Assembly: GCA_046349775.1 (NCBI GenBank)
Contig: JAXMBS010000051.1
Coordinates: forward strand, 1 to 37,843
DNA length: 37,843 nucleotides
Reading direction: 5' to 3'
DNA from: JAEUIG01 sp046349775
Lineage (GTDB): Bacteria; Planctomycetota; Planctomycetia; Planctomycetales; Planctomycetaceae
This document shows, piece after piece, positions 29,329-37,843 of this stretch. The translations under genes and the position numbers were made by a program. The notes beneath the pieces were generated by a model that ran no database searches, was not told the origin of the DNA, and saw only the letters and a program-made list of their open reading frames with translations. Numbering within the stretch: the stretch's first letter is position 1; every line of letters starts with the position of its first letter.

Positions 29329-30696
29329 TCATCCGGCACCTTCGGCGACTTGCGCATCGCTCCACGCCTGCAGGTAATCCAGGCTGCGGCGATATCGCTG
29401 CAGGCTGATCGCCAGCAACACCGTGGCGATCAGATACGACGCGCCGCCAACAATCAGCAGCGAGTAGTTGAGGGCCTTCGGGTCGTGGAACACGTGTTCC
29501 GTCAGCAGAGCCGTGAAGAATGGCCCCAGGCTCATGCCAATGATGTTGATCACGAACAGGTAGATCGCCGTCGCCTGCGCCCGCATCGTGCTGGGCATCA
29601 TTCGCTGGATCGCGGCCGGCGCGACGCCGTATGGCATGCTGCCACAGAATACCGTGGGAATCAGCAGCAGGGCGGTCCACCAGCCGTTGGGCATCAGTGG
29701 ATACAGCAGGCCGCTGGGAAGCCAGCAGAGCGAACCGATCCACGCGACGCGGACCGTCGCATCGGCGCGTCCCCGTTTCGCCCAGTGATCCGCCAGCCAG
29801 CCTCCGCCGACGACACCGAGCGTCCCGCTGATGGCGACAACCAGCCCGTACACCAGGCCGATCTGCCGCGGCAGCCAGTCGAAGCGTCGCGCGAACATTG
29901 TTGGAATCCAGCCGCTGCTGGCATAGGAGTTCAGCGTCAACAGAGAGATAGCGAGGTTCAGGCAGATGAACGTGGCCGCGTTGCCGCGCACGTACGCGAG
30001 CGTCTCCCGGATCGTGGCGGGCGCGGCTGCCAGTTGGCCCGCCTTCGATGGCCCGCGACGGACCGGCTCGCGGACTGTGAGCAGCAGGAGCGCGACCAGG
30101 ATTCCGGGCAACCCGACAGCGACGAAGACGATCTGCCACGACCGCAACGTTCCGAGGATCGGCAGTGTGTAACTTGCCTGACCGGCGACCTGCCCGGCCA
30201 CCCACCCGCCCAGGATGAACGACAGGCCGGAGCCGACATAGATGCCCATCGAGTACACGCTCATCGCGGTGGCCCGGCGCGTCGGCGGAAAGTAGTCGGC
30301 AATCAGCGAATACGCGGCGGGAGACAATGCCGCTTCTCCGACGCCGACACCCATTCGTGTCAGCGCGAGCTGCCAGAACTTGCGGGTGAAGCCGCAGGCA
30401 ACGGTCATCAGGCTCCAGAACGCGATACCGACGGAAATGATCGCGCGCCGGCTGCGCGTGTCGGCCAGCCGACCCAGGGGAATGCCGAACAGGGTGTAGA
30501 AGATCGCAAAGCTGAGGCCCATCAGCAGGCTGGTCTCGGTGTCTCCGATCTGCAGATCTCGCTGAATCGGCTTCACAAGGAAGCTCATGATCTGCCGGTC
30601 GATGAACGACACGATGTACGCGAGCGTCAGCACCGCGACGACGTACCAGGCATAACCGGGTGCGGGGAATTCCTCCGAATCGTGGGACTGAGACAC
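29329..30696 (-). CDS. MFS transporter (spinster-like)
   Basis: A 455-residue inner-membrane permease with twelve predicted TM helices. GTG 30696 was chosen because AAGG lies seven bases upstream and the protein begins SQSHDSEEFPAPGYAWYVV. The first helix is followed by SFIDRQIMSFLVKPIQRDL and the loop GIPLGRLADTRSRR, the hallmark between TM2 and TM3 of spinster-type MFS proteins. The second half has GGGWLADHWAKRG and a similar helix pattern. Substrates of this group range over small acids, lipids and drugs; none can be assigned here. Its start is 246 bp from the divergent SDR gene of the acyl-CoA cluster, so it might import the cluster's substrate, which is inference only. Confidence 0.87.
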   Translation of the reverse strand: MSQSHDSEEFPAPGYAWYVVAVLTLAYIVSFIDRQIMSFLVKPIQRDLQIGDTETSLLMGLSFAIFYTLFGIPLGRLADTRSRRAIISVGIAFWSLMTVACGFTRKFWQLALTRMGVGVGEAALSPAAYSLIADYFPPTRRATAMSVYSMGIYVGSGLSFILGGWVAGQVAGQASYTLPILGTLRSWQIVFVAVGLPGILVALLLLTVREPVRRGPSKAGQLAAAPATIRETLAYVRGNAATFICLNLAISLLTLNSYASSGWIPTMFARRFDWLPRQIGLVYGLVVAISGTLGVVGGGWLADHWAKRGRADATVRVAWIGSLCWLPSGLLYPLMPNGWWTALLLIPTVFCGSMPYGVAPAAIQRMMPSTMRAQATAIYLFVINIIGMSLGPFFTALLTEHVFHDPKALNYSLLIVGGASYLIATVLLAISLQRYRRSLDYLQAWSDAQVAEGAG

Positions 30697-30942
30697 GAGA
30701 GGGCCTTCTGTGCACAGAACGAGGAAAGAAAACCGCTGTGGCAGACGGAATGAGAGAGTGCGTGAGTATATCGGCGACACACGACGATCGTCAGCCTGCG
30801 CGTTCCTATTCTCGGCCGTCGCGGTGCGGTAGAGTGACGTCCGGCGGGGTCTCTCCTTCGGCGTCACTGGCGGATGCTGATGCACCCTGCCGACCTTCAA
30901 AATTCTCGACGGAGCGCGGTCACTATACGCGGGGGGCCGGAC

Positions 30943-31704
30943 ATGTCCACGAGCATTTCACTGGCGGGGAAGACGGCACTGGTCACCGGCGGCGGCCGGG
31001 GAATTGGCAAGGCGATTGCCAAACGCTTTGCCGAGGCGGGCGCGAACGTCGTGATCGCCAGCCGCAAGCTGGAAGTCCTGCAGGCCACAGCCCAGGAGTT
31101 GTCCGGCCTGCCGGGACGCGTTGTGCCGATTGCCTGCCACGTGGGCCGGCTGGAGCAGATCGAGAGCCTGATTCTCGACATCGAAGCACAGCTCGGACCG
31201 GTCGACATCCTGGTCAACAACAGCGCCACCAATCTTGGCCAGGGGCCGTCGCTCAGCGTCACCGACGAGATGCTCGACAAGATGGTCGATATCAACATCA
31301 AGTCCGCGATCCGCCTCGTGCGACTGACCGTCCCCACAATGATCGAGCGCGGCAGCGGGTCGGTCATCAATATCGCGTCGGTGGCCGGACTTCAGCCGCA
31401 GCCCCAGGGCATGCTCTACAGCTTCACGAAGGCGGGCCTGTTGATGATGACTCGAAGCTGGGCCCGCGAATTCAGCCCGCAGGGCGTGCGGTTCAATGCA
31501 ATCGCACCCGGTCTCGTGCAGACCGACTTCAGCGAATACTTCTGGAAGAACGAGACGTATGTGGAGCATCTCAAGGCCTCACAACCGATCCCGCGCATCG
31601 CCCAGCCGGACGAAATCGGCTTCGCGGCCCTGTACCTCGCTTCGGACGAGGCGTCCTACGTCACCGGCCAGGTGTTGGTTGTCGACGGCGGTATGACGGC
31701 CTGA
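30943..31704 (+). CDS. SDR-family oxidoreductase
   Basis: A 253-residue classical short-chain dehydrogenase/reductase. The NAD(P) site is TGGGRGIG at 15-22; NNSA at 92-95; catalytic Ser146 (IASVAG), Tyr159 and Lys163 (YSFTK); the C-terminal QVLVVDGGMTA is also classical. A Ser/Arg/Lys after the second strand (ASRKLE) suggests NADPH preference, as in many members. It probably interconverts an alcohol and ketone of an acyl or acyl-CoA compound, because it heads a cluster with an ACAD11-like dehydrogenase, a second SDR, a phosphatase and a kinase. ATG 30943 was chosen as the start next to the Rossmann fold. It is separated from the ACAD gene by 245 bp of repeat DNA. Confidence 0.88.
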   Translation: MSTSISLAGKTALVTGGGRGIGKAIAKRFAEAGANVVIASRKLEVLQATAQELSGLPGRVVPIACHVGRLEQIESLILDIEAQLGPVDILVNNSATNLGQGPSLSVTDEMLDKMVDINIKSAIRLVRLTVPTMIERGSGSVINIASVAGLQPQPQGMLYSFTKAGLLMMTRSWAREFSPQGVRFNAIAPGLVQTDFSEYFWKNETYVEHLKASQPIPRIAQPDEIGFAALYLASDEASYVTGQVLVVDGGMTA

Positions 31705-31710
31705 CGATCA

Positions 31711-31910
31711 ACCACGGAATACACGGAGGAAGCGGAAAAAGAGGGAACCGCGAAAGAAGCGAAACGTGCGAAAGGCTGTGACACCGCAGTAAGGTCCGCG
31801 TGCAACTGCCCTGAAGGGGCAAGACCCGACAGCCCAGGGTCGCGAGCAAACCGAGCGCACCCTGGGTTTCAGATCACATAGGGAACGACAACCCTGAAGG
31901 GGTTGAACCC
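31711..31910. repeat. Mosaic of intergenic repeats between SDR and ACAD genes
   Basis: Three different repeat pieces follow each other. First, accacggaatacacggagg with an ensuing gaaccgcgaaagaagcgaaa (31711-31775). Second, the 8-bp inverted pair cccagggt (31833-31840) and accctggg (31859-31866). Third, two direct copies of ccctgaagggg (31809-31819 and 31892-31902). The gaaccgcgaaa piece recurs at 35111-35141. The gap holds no gene. Confidence 0.7.
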
Positions 31911-31949
31911 CGAACGACGCGAACTCACCAATCTCGGAATTTCACGGAA

Positions 31950-33185
<1,236 letters not shown>

Positions 33186-33522
33186 AAGTAAAAACAGGAG
33201 GTAACAGAGAGAATAGTGGAAGCAGAGATCTGTATGAGGTAGAGCCACGTGCTTTTTGGTCAACTTCCCTCCAATTTTGAACTGCCACCTTACCTACTGT
33301 CCCGCCCCGCATTTCTTTGTGACCTTCGTGACCTTCTGTAAACCACGTTTGTCGTCAGTCGCTTGAAAACAAGAATCTGAACAGAAGGTCACAAAGGACA
33401 CGAAGAGAAAAGTATCGAGGGCGCAGTCGCTTAATTCCTCTTCTTGTTGCGATTGGCCTTGGCGAATTTGATTGAGGCTCGTGCCTTCTCTGTTACCTCC
33501 TGTTTTTTCCTTTCAGTGAAAC
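33186..33522. repeat. Composite nested inverted repeat, copy 1
   Basis: This 337-bp gap has no gene. The outer arms aaaacaggaggtaacagaga (33191-33210) and its exact inverse (33487-33506) are 20 bp long. Nested inside is a second pair, left arm at 33312-33339 containing gtgaccttctgt (33328-33339), and right arm acagaaggtcac (33381-33392) continuing aaaggacacgaag. The same inner unit recurs at 36530-36630. The right outer arm ends about 17 bp before the ATG of the SDR gene. Confidence 0.85.
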
Positions 33523-34299
33523 ATGGACGTTCTTGACAAAGTCATCGTCGTGACCGGAGCCGGCGGCGGGATCGGCGCAGCGCTCTGCCGGCGCTTTGCC
33601 GCAGCCGGCGCTCGCGGAATCGCCGTCGCCGATCGAAATGAATCGCGGGCGACAGCCGTCGCCAGGGAGATCGGCGGCTTTGCAGTCCGTACAGATGTCG
33701 GCGTGGAGGCCGATATTCAGCAGTTGGTCGCAGACGCGACCGCCAAGCTCGGCCCGATCGACCTGTTCTGCTCGAACGCCGGCATCATGGTGATGGGGGA
33801 TTCCACGACGCCGGATGACGACTGGCAGCGGATCTGGCAGATCAATGTGATGTCGCACGTCTACGCAGCGCGCGCCGTATTACCGGGGATGATTGCCCGT
33901 GGCAGCGGATACCTGTTGCAGACCGCATCGGCCGCCGGCCTCCTGACGCAGATCGGTTCCGCCCCCTACTCGGTCACCAAGCATGCGGCCGTCGGTTACG
34001 CGGAGTGGCTCTCAATCACCCACGCGGCGCAGGGCATCAAGGTCTCGTGCGTCTGTTCGCAGGCAGTGTTCACGGACATGCTCGGCAATTCGACCGGCGG
34101 CATTTCCGAGTTTCTGCGCGGGTCGGCCCTGACTGCTGAAGAAGTGGCCGAAGCGGTCATCCAGGGACTCGCCACGGAGCAGTTCCTGATCCTGCCGCAT
34201 CCTATTGTGGCCGAATACTTCCAGCACAAGGCGGAAAACTACGAACGCTGGCTCGGCGGCATGCGCAAGCTGCAGGCACGCTACGGAGGCCGGCCGTGA
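33523..34299 (+). CDS. SDR-family oxidoreductase
   Basis: A 258-residue classical SDR starting at ATG 33523. NAD(P) site TGAGGGIG at 11-18; Asp37 in ADRNE suggests NAD preference; NAG at 85-87; catalytic Ser136, Tyr149 and Lys153 (YSVTK). The C-terminal half is longer than in the first SDR and holds LGGMRKLQARYGG at the end. It lies between the ACAD11-like gene and the histidine phosphatase gene, whose start codon overlaps its stop by four bases (GTGA). It likely oxidises or reduces a hydroxyacyl intermediate in the same pathway; LvaD of the levulinate pathway is a comparable neighbour, which is an analogy and not an assignment. Confidence 0.88.
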   Translation: MDVLDKVIVVTGAGGGIGAALCRRFAAAGARGIAVADRNESRATAVAREIGGFAVRTDVGVEADIQQLVADATAKLGPIDLFCSNAGIMVMGDSTTPDDDWQRIWQINVMSHVYAARAVLPGMIARGSGYLLQTASAAGLLTQIGSAPYSVTKHAAVGYAEWLSITHAAQGIKVSCVCSQAVFTDMLGNSTGGISEFLRGSALTAEEVAEAVIQGLATEQFLILPHPIVAEYFQHKAENYERWLGGMRKLQARYGGRP

Positions 34300-35015
34300 G
34301 CGTGCTGACCATCGTGCGTCACGGTCAGGCGTCGCTGTTTGCCGCCGACTACGACCAGCTTTCCGCAATCGGCGAGCGGCAGGCGCGCGCACTTGGGGTT
34401 TACTGGGCGGAACACAACGTCACAATTGATGCAGTCTATACCGGTCCGCGCGTGCGGCACCGGAAGTTTGCGGAGCTGGCGGCGGCGAGTTATCGGGAGC
34501 GTGGATTCAACTGGCCTGAACCGGTGGTGCTCAATGAACTTGACGAGTTCGATATGGACGGAATGGCGCAGCACCTTGGTCCGCAGTTGTCGTCCCGCGA
34601 CGCCGAGTTCGCCCGCTTGGTTCAGGAATTTCTCGAGTGCACAGAGGAAGACGAGCGGCAGCGGGCGTTTCAGCGGATGTTCGAACGCGTGCTCCGACAC
34701 TGGCAGGCGGCCGAATCGCTGGAAGGCGATGTTGAGACATGGCCAGCGTTCCGTGCGCGGATCGCGGGGGTGATCCGCCGCATCCAGACGGAGGCACAGC
34801 GCGGCGCCCGCGTCGCCGTGTTCACTTCCGGCGGCGTCATCGGCTGCTCGCTGCAGCAGGCGCTCGGCGTTACCGACGAGAAAATGCTTGAACTGAGCTG
34901 GCGCGTGCGCAACGCGTCCCTGACCGACTTCGTCTTCACGCCCGAGCGGATCACACTCGACACGTTCAACATGATCCCGCACCTGCAAGACCCCGAGCTG
35001 TGGACGTACCGGTAA
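34296..35015 (+). CDS. Histidine phosphatase (phosphoglycerate-mutase-like)
   Basis: A 239-residue histidine-phosphatase-superfamily protein. It starts with GTG 34296, which overlaps the TGA of the SDR gene, so translation is probably coupled. The phosphohistidine motif RHG is at 8-10 in SVLTIVRHGQASLF, followed by LSAIGERQARALGVYW, YTGPRVRHRKFAELAAA and the second-half VFTSGGVIGCSLQQALG, a counterpart of the usual SHGG motif (here SGGV, so the second His is absent). Loss of that His would affect catalysis, but members vary. Given its place between an SDR and an APH-like kinase of the ACAD10/11 type it may act on a phosphorylated intermediate, which is inference. Confidence 0.85.
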   Translation: MSVLTIVRHGQASLFAADYDQLSAIGERQARALGVYWAEHNVTIDAVYTGPRVRHRKFAELAAASYRERGFNWPEPVVLNELDEFDMDGMAQHLGPQLSSRDAEFARLVQEFLECTEEDERQRAFQRMFERVLRHWQAAESLEGDVETWPAFRARIAGVIRRIQTEAQRGARVAVFTSGGVIGCSLQQALGVTDEKMLELSWRVRNASLTDFVFTPERITLDTFNMIPHLQDPELWTYR

Positions 35016-35324
35016 CCGGGAGAGGTTAGACGCCAGACGTTAGAGGTAAGAAGAAGATGAACAGGAGGTAACGGAGAGAACAGAGGAAACAAAGCGGCAA
35101 AGAAGTGAATGAACCGCGAAAGGCGCGAAAGCAGCGAAAGGAGTTGTCGGAAATGGTTGCTCCTCTGACAGAACCAAGCCCAAAGAATCTGCTTCACGCC
35201 TCCTGCAACTTTTAGCGGCGTCGCCATCCCCCGGTTTTCGCCTTTTTTCGCGTCTTTCGCGGTTCCTTCCCATTTCTTCCTCCGTTTTCTCTGTTGCCTC
35301 CGGTTGTTCTTTTGAGGTTTGAGA
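35016..35324. repeat. Composite intergenic inverted repeat, related element
   Basis: This 309-bp gap has no gene. The outer left arm begins aacaggaggtaacggagaga (35060-35079), related to the outer arms at 33191 and 36411. The outer right arm (35278-35308, tcctccgttttctctgttgc) is its inverse. The inner arms differ from the other two elements: gaaccgcgaaaggcgcgaaa (from 35111) and ccttttttcgcgtctttcgc (35241-35260, continuing ggttcc). The inner arms are shared with the 31745-31775 repeat. Confidence 0.8.
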
Positions 35325-36395
35325 GTGAGCGCCGACTTCAACACCACTGCCGCGATTCGCACGGGCGAGGAACTGCCACTCGACCGGCTCGCGGAGTATC
35401 TGCAGCGCGAGCTGCCGCAGACGGGCGGAGCGGTCTCGGTTGAGCAGTTTCCCAGCGGCCATTCGAACCTGACGTACCTCGTGCGCCGCGGCGACCGCGA
35501 ATGGGTGCTGCGGCGGCCGCCGTTCGGGAACGTCGTCGCCTCGGCCCATGACATGGGCCGCGAGTTCCGGATGCTTTCGCGGCTACACGCGGTCTACCCC
35601 CCTGCCCCTCGGCCAGAGCTTTACTGTGACGATGACAGCATCCTCGGAGTCCCGTTCTACCTGATGGAACGGCGGCACGGTGTGATCCTGCGCAAGTCGA
35701 TTCCATCAGGTATCACCATCGACGCCGACCTCGCGCGGCGGATGTCAGCCGCGCTCGTCGACAACCTCGTCAAGCTGCATCAGATCGACATCCATGCCGC
35801 GGGCCTCACCGACATGGGCAAGCCGGACGGCTACGTCCAGCGACAGGTCGCCGGGTGGGCCAAGCGTTACAACAACGCCAAAACCTCCGACGTGCCGGCG
35901 ATGGAGCAGCTCGCGGAGTGGCTCGCCCAGAATCAGCCGTACGAGTCCGGCGTGGCCGTGATCCACAACGACTACAAGTACGACAACGTCATCCTCGACC
36001 CCGCCGACCTGACGCGCATCGTCGCCGTCCTCGACTGGGAAATGGCCACCATCGGCGATCCGCTGATGGACCTCGGCGCCAGCCTCGCCTACTGGGTCGA
36101 ACCGACCGACCCCGCCCCGCTGCGCCAGTCCGCCTTCGGCCCGACCGCGCTCCCCGGCAGCCTCACCCGCAAGGAAGTCATCGCACGCTACCAGCAACAA
36201 ACCGGCCGCGCCGTCTCACAGCCGGAATTCTACTACTGCTTCGGACTCTTCAAACTCGCCGTCATCGTCCAGCAGATCTACGCCCGCTTCGTCCGCGGGA
36301 ACACGCAGGACCCGCGTTTCGCCCACCTCGACCAGCTCGTCGTCCTGCTCAGCGCGCAGGCAGAGCACACGCTGACAGCCGGAACGCTCTCCTGA
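35325..36395 (+). CDS. APH-family kinase, ACAD10/11 N-terminal-type
   Basis: A 356-residue aminoglycoside-phosphotransferase-fold protein of the ACAD10/11-related group. GTG 35325 follows GAGG at 35314-35317 with good spacing. N-lobe: SVEQFPSGHSNLTYLVRRGD and REWVLRRPPFGNVVASAHDM (conserved Arg where protein kinases have Lys). C-lobe: the Brenner-type catalytic loop HNDYKYDN at 214-221, the metal-binding DWEMATIGDPLMDLG at 237-251 and the tail region YYCFGLFKLAVIVQQIY. In the studied relatives it phosphorylates the 4-hydroxyl of hydroxyacyl-CoA, and an ACAD-fold partner then eliminates the phosphate. Here the partner is the separate gene at 31950. It probably works in the cytoplasm on a 4-hydroxyacyl-CoA, which is inferred from family and neighbours. 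Confidence 0.88.
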   Translation: MSADFNTTAAIRTGEELPLDRLAEYLQRELPQTGGAVSVEQFPSGHSNLTYLVRRGDREWVLRRPPFGNVVASAHDMGREFRMLSRLHAVYPPAPRPELYCDDDSILGVPFYLMERRHGVILRKSIPSGITIDADLARRMSAALVDNLVKLHQIDIHAAGLTDMGKPDGYVQRQVAGWAKRYNNAKTSDVPAMEQLAEWLAQNQPYESGVAVIHNDYKYDNVILDPADLTRIVAVLDWEMATIGDPLMDLGASLAYWVEPTDPAPLRQSAFGPTALPGSLTRKEVIARYQQQTGRAVSQPEFYYCFGLFKLAVIVQQIYARFVRGNTQDPRFAHLDQLVVLLSAQAEHTLTAGTLS

Positions 36396-36736
36396 TTCGC
36401 AAAGGGAAAAGCAGGAGGTAACAGAGAGAACAGAGGAAGCAAAGAATTACTTTTCTCGAGCGGACATGGTCCCCCGCCAGCCACACCCAAGAGGTTCACC
36501 GACGGAATTCAGGAATCTTCCCTCCCGAATTTCTTTGTGACCTTCGTGACCTTCTGTAAAACCCTTCTGTTGCACGTCGCTGGAACGACAAACGAATTGA
36601 ACAGAAGGTCACAAAGGACACGAAGAAAAACTGAAATCGGCTTGGCGTTTCAGCCCGCTGCTGCTGAATGCAATTACCGATCTCTCCGTTGACTCCTCTG
36701 TTACCTCTGTTCCCTCCTGTCCATCCTCTTTTTCGG
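36396..36736. repeat. Composite nested inverted repeat, copy 2
   Basis: This 341-bp gap has no gene. The outer left arm is gcaggaggtaacagagagaa (36411-36430), continuing cagaggaa; the outer right arm lies at 36682-36720 (ctcctctgttacctctgttc) and matches it imperfectly in inverse. The inner left arm is at 36530-36560 (with gtgaccttctgt), the inner right arm acagaaggtcacaaaggaca at 36601-36620, continuing cgaag. The inner arms are nearly identical to those of copy 1 (33312-33410), while the loop sequence differs. The genes on either side end facing each other. Confidence 0.85.
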
Positions 36737-37843
36737 TCAGCCTGCAACAAGCGCCGGGTAGGTGCCGACGTCGCACAACCGCTTCGCCACGCGGCGGCGA
36801 ACTTCCACGACATTCACCGGCGTCCACGGCAGGCAACGTCGTGCCAGGCCCAGCGCCCCGTTCAGTTCGTCTCCCGTCAGACAGGCCGCAAGCACCAGCG
36901 TCGCACGCTGTTCCATTCGCGCCACGCTGTCGTTCATCAGCGACAGCGTGAGGTCGGTCATCGCGGTCACCGTCTTGCCGGCGGCGAGATGCTTCTTCGT
37001 CCGCAGCAGTGCGCTTTCGTCGAGGAAGATCTCGATCACGATGTCGCTGATCGCCCCGACCACCTCCTGCTGCTCGACCAGTTGCTTGCCGAACTTTTGC
37101 ACGGCCATCCCCGTCAGCCACAGCGCCAGCTGCTTGGCCCCCTGCAGCAGCACGCCGACGCGGTCCAGCGGCGCCATTCCGGCCCCCGGCAGTGCCGGCG
37201 GCTTCGGCGGCGTCTGCGGAACCGGGAACCGCCCGCGCTCGGCGCGCCGCAGCAGCGTGCTGGGAATGAACAGTCGGTTGATTTCGTTTGTCCCTTCGAA
37301 GATGCGGTTGATCCGCGCGTCACGGTACGACCGCGCCGGCGTGTACTCCTCGGAGAACCCGTACCCGCCGTGGATCTGCAGCCCCTCATCGACGACCTGG
37401 AACAGCACCTCGCTGCAGGCCACCTTGAGGATCGAACACTCAACGGCGAACTCCTCCATCCCGCGCGGGAACGGTGGGTTTGTCAGGTCCATTGTCTCAC
37501 CAGTCGCCATCACCTCGTCGATGGCGCCGGCCGTGCGATAAGTGGCACTGTCGACCGCAAACGTCTTCGCCGCCATCTCCGCCAGCTTCTGCTGGATCAG
37601 CCCGAACGACGCGATCGGCCGCCCGAATTGCTGCCGCTCCAGCGCGTACTTCGTCGCCGTGCGGATCATTTCGGCCGACCCGCCGACGGCGCCGGCTCCC
37701 AGCCCGAACCGGCCAAAGTTGAGGATGTTGAACGCGATATAGGCGCCCTTCCCGACGCCCCCCAGCACGTTCTCCACCGGCACCTGCACGTTTTCGAGAA
37801 TCACGCGGCGTGTCGATGACGACTTGATCCCAAGCTTCTTCTC
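36737..37843 (-). CDS. Acyl-CoA dehydrogenase, FadE/VLCAD-like (5' end outside window)
   Basis: The C-terminal 368 residues of an acyl-CoA dehydrogenase; the frame is open to the right edge with EKKLGIKSSSTRR. Family features include GKGAYIAFNILNFGRFGLG, YALERQQFGRPIASFGLIQQ and IHGGYGFSEEYTPARSYRDA followed by RINRIFEGTNEINR, which carries the catalytic Glu of long-chain dehydrogenases (the FEGTNEI site). Behind the dehydrogenase domain is a C-terminal extension of about 180 residues beginning AERGRFPVPQTPPKPPALPG and continuing helical (GAKQLALWLTGMAVQKFGKQ), as in the VLCAD/ACAD9 class. It opens the beta-oxidation of long-chain acyl-CoAs and fits the ACAD10/11-type genes next door, which converge on it. 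Confidence 0.9.
   Translation of the reverse strand, partial: EKKLGIKSSSTRRVILENVQVPVENVLGGVGKGAYIAFNILNFGRFGLGAGAVGGSAEMIRTATKYALERQQFGRPIASFGLIQQKLAEMAAKTFAVDSATYRTAGAIDEVMATGETMDLTNPPFPRGMEEFAVECSILKVACSEVLFQVVDEGLQIHGGYGFSEEYTPARSYRDARINRIFEGTNEINRLFIPSTLLRRAERGRFPVPQTPPKPPALPGAGMAPLDRVGVLLQGAKQLALWLTGMAVQKFGKQLVEQQEVVGAISDIVIEIFLDESALLRTKKHLAAGKTVTAMTDLTLSLMNDSVARMEQRATLVLAACLTGDELNGALGLARRCLPWTPVNVVEVRRRVAKRLCDVGTYPALVAG

Noticed and set aside
29350..30753. A long plus-strand open frame antisense to the MFS gene
   Set aside because: Its sequence is rich in Arg, Gln, Asp and His without domains, and the opposite strand encodes a clear 12-helix transporter.
33191..33210. AGGAGGTAAC as a real ribosome-binding site
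   Set aside because: No ATG, GTG or TTG with a credible gene follows at the right spacing, and the sequence is part of a repeat.

Overview
The window looks like chromosomal DNA of a free-living, high-GC heterotrophic bacterium, most likely a member of the Planctomycetota. The pointers are a PEP-CTERM protein, a DUF4838 protein, secreted BNR/sialidase and LamG proteins, a DUF6817 protein, an ACAD10/11-type phosphotransferase and acyl-CoA dehydrogenase set, and many dispersed palindromic intergenic repeats. No rRNA, tRNA or housekeeping marker is present, so the assignment is an inference. I found no CRISPR array, phage module or complete insertion sequence.

Layout. 1-3 kb: a secreted alpha/beta hydrolase (cut by the left edge), a PEP-CTERM protein, an SRPBCC protein and a small unknown protein. 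3.3-9 kb: a DUF4838 glycosidase-like protein, a small STAS/SEC14-like protein, a fusion of a STAS-like domain to a REP-associated tyrosine transposase (RAYT) domain that has lost its catalytic tyrosine, an ankyrin protein, a cupin and a secreted unknown. 9-16 kb, minus strand: a single-chain 5-oxoprolinase/hydantoinase, a mercuric-reductase-like flavoprotein and an MFS transporter whose 3' end is frameshifted. 16-28 kb: a sugar-uptake and glycan-processing region with a lipoprotein sugar-binding protein, a secreted glycosidase-like protein, a LamG protein interrupted by a beta-propeller, a fragment of a lost paralogue, a duplicated YcxB-like membrane protein, a secreted sialidase-like protein, and a ribose-type ABC ATPase and permease. 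28-31 kb: a GNAT acetyltransferase, a DUF6817 protein and a second MFS transporter. 31-37.8 kb: an acyl-CoA catabolic cluster of SDR, ACAD11-like acyl-CoA dehydrogenase, SDR, histidine phosphatase, APH-like kinase and a long-chain acyl-CoA dehydrogenase cut by the right edge.

How the genes may work together. The binding protein, ATPase and permease can form one sugar ABC importer although they are split across about 8 kb, with secreted glycan-acting proteins between them. In the right-hand cluster, the APH-like kinase plus the ACAD11-like dehydrogenase match the known kinase/elimination route for 4-hydroxyacyl-CoA (human ACAD10/11, Pseudomonas LvaA/LvaC). The SDRs and the long-chain dehydrogenase would feed or drain beta-oxidation.

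Two themes stand out. First, many intergenic gaps carry nested inverted repeats; two are near-copies of one composite element of about 320 bp, and one repeat supplies the C-terminal tail of a coding gene. Second, four genes show apparent frameshifts at places where the family sequence continues in another frame (near 3358, 14670-14860, 22340 and 22825-22860). Residual indel errors in the assembly and real decay both remain possible.
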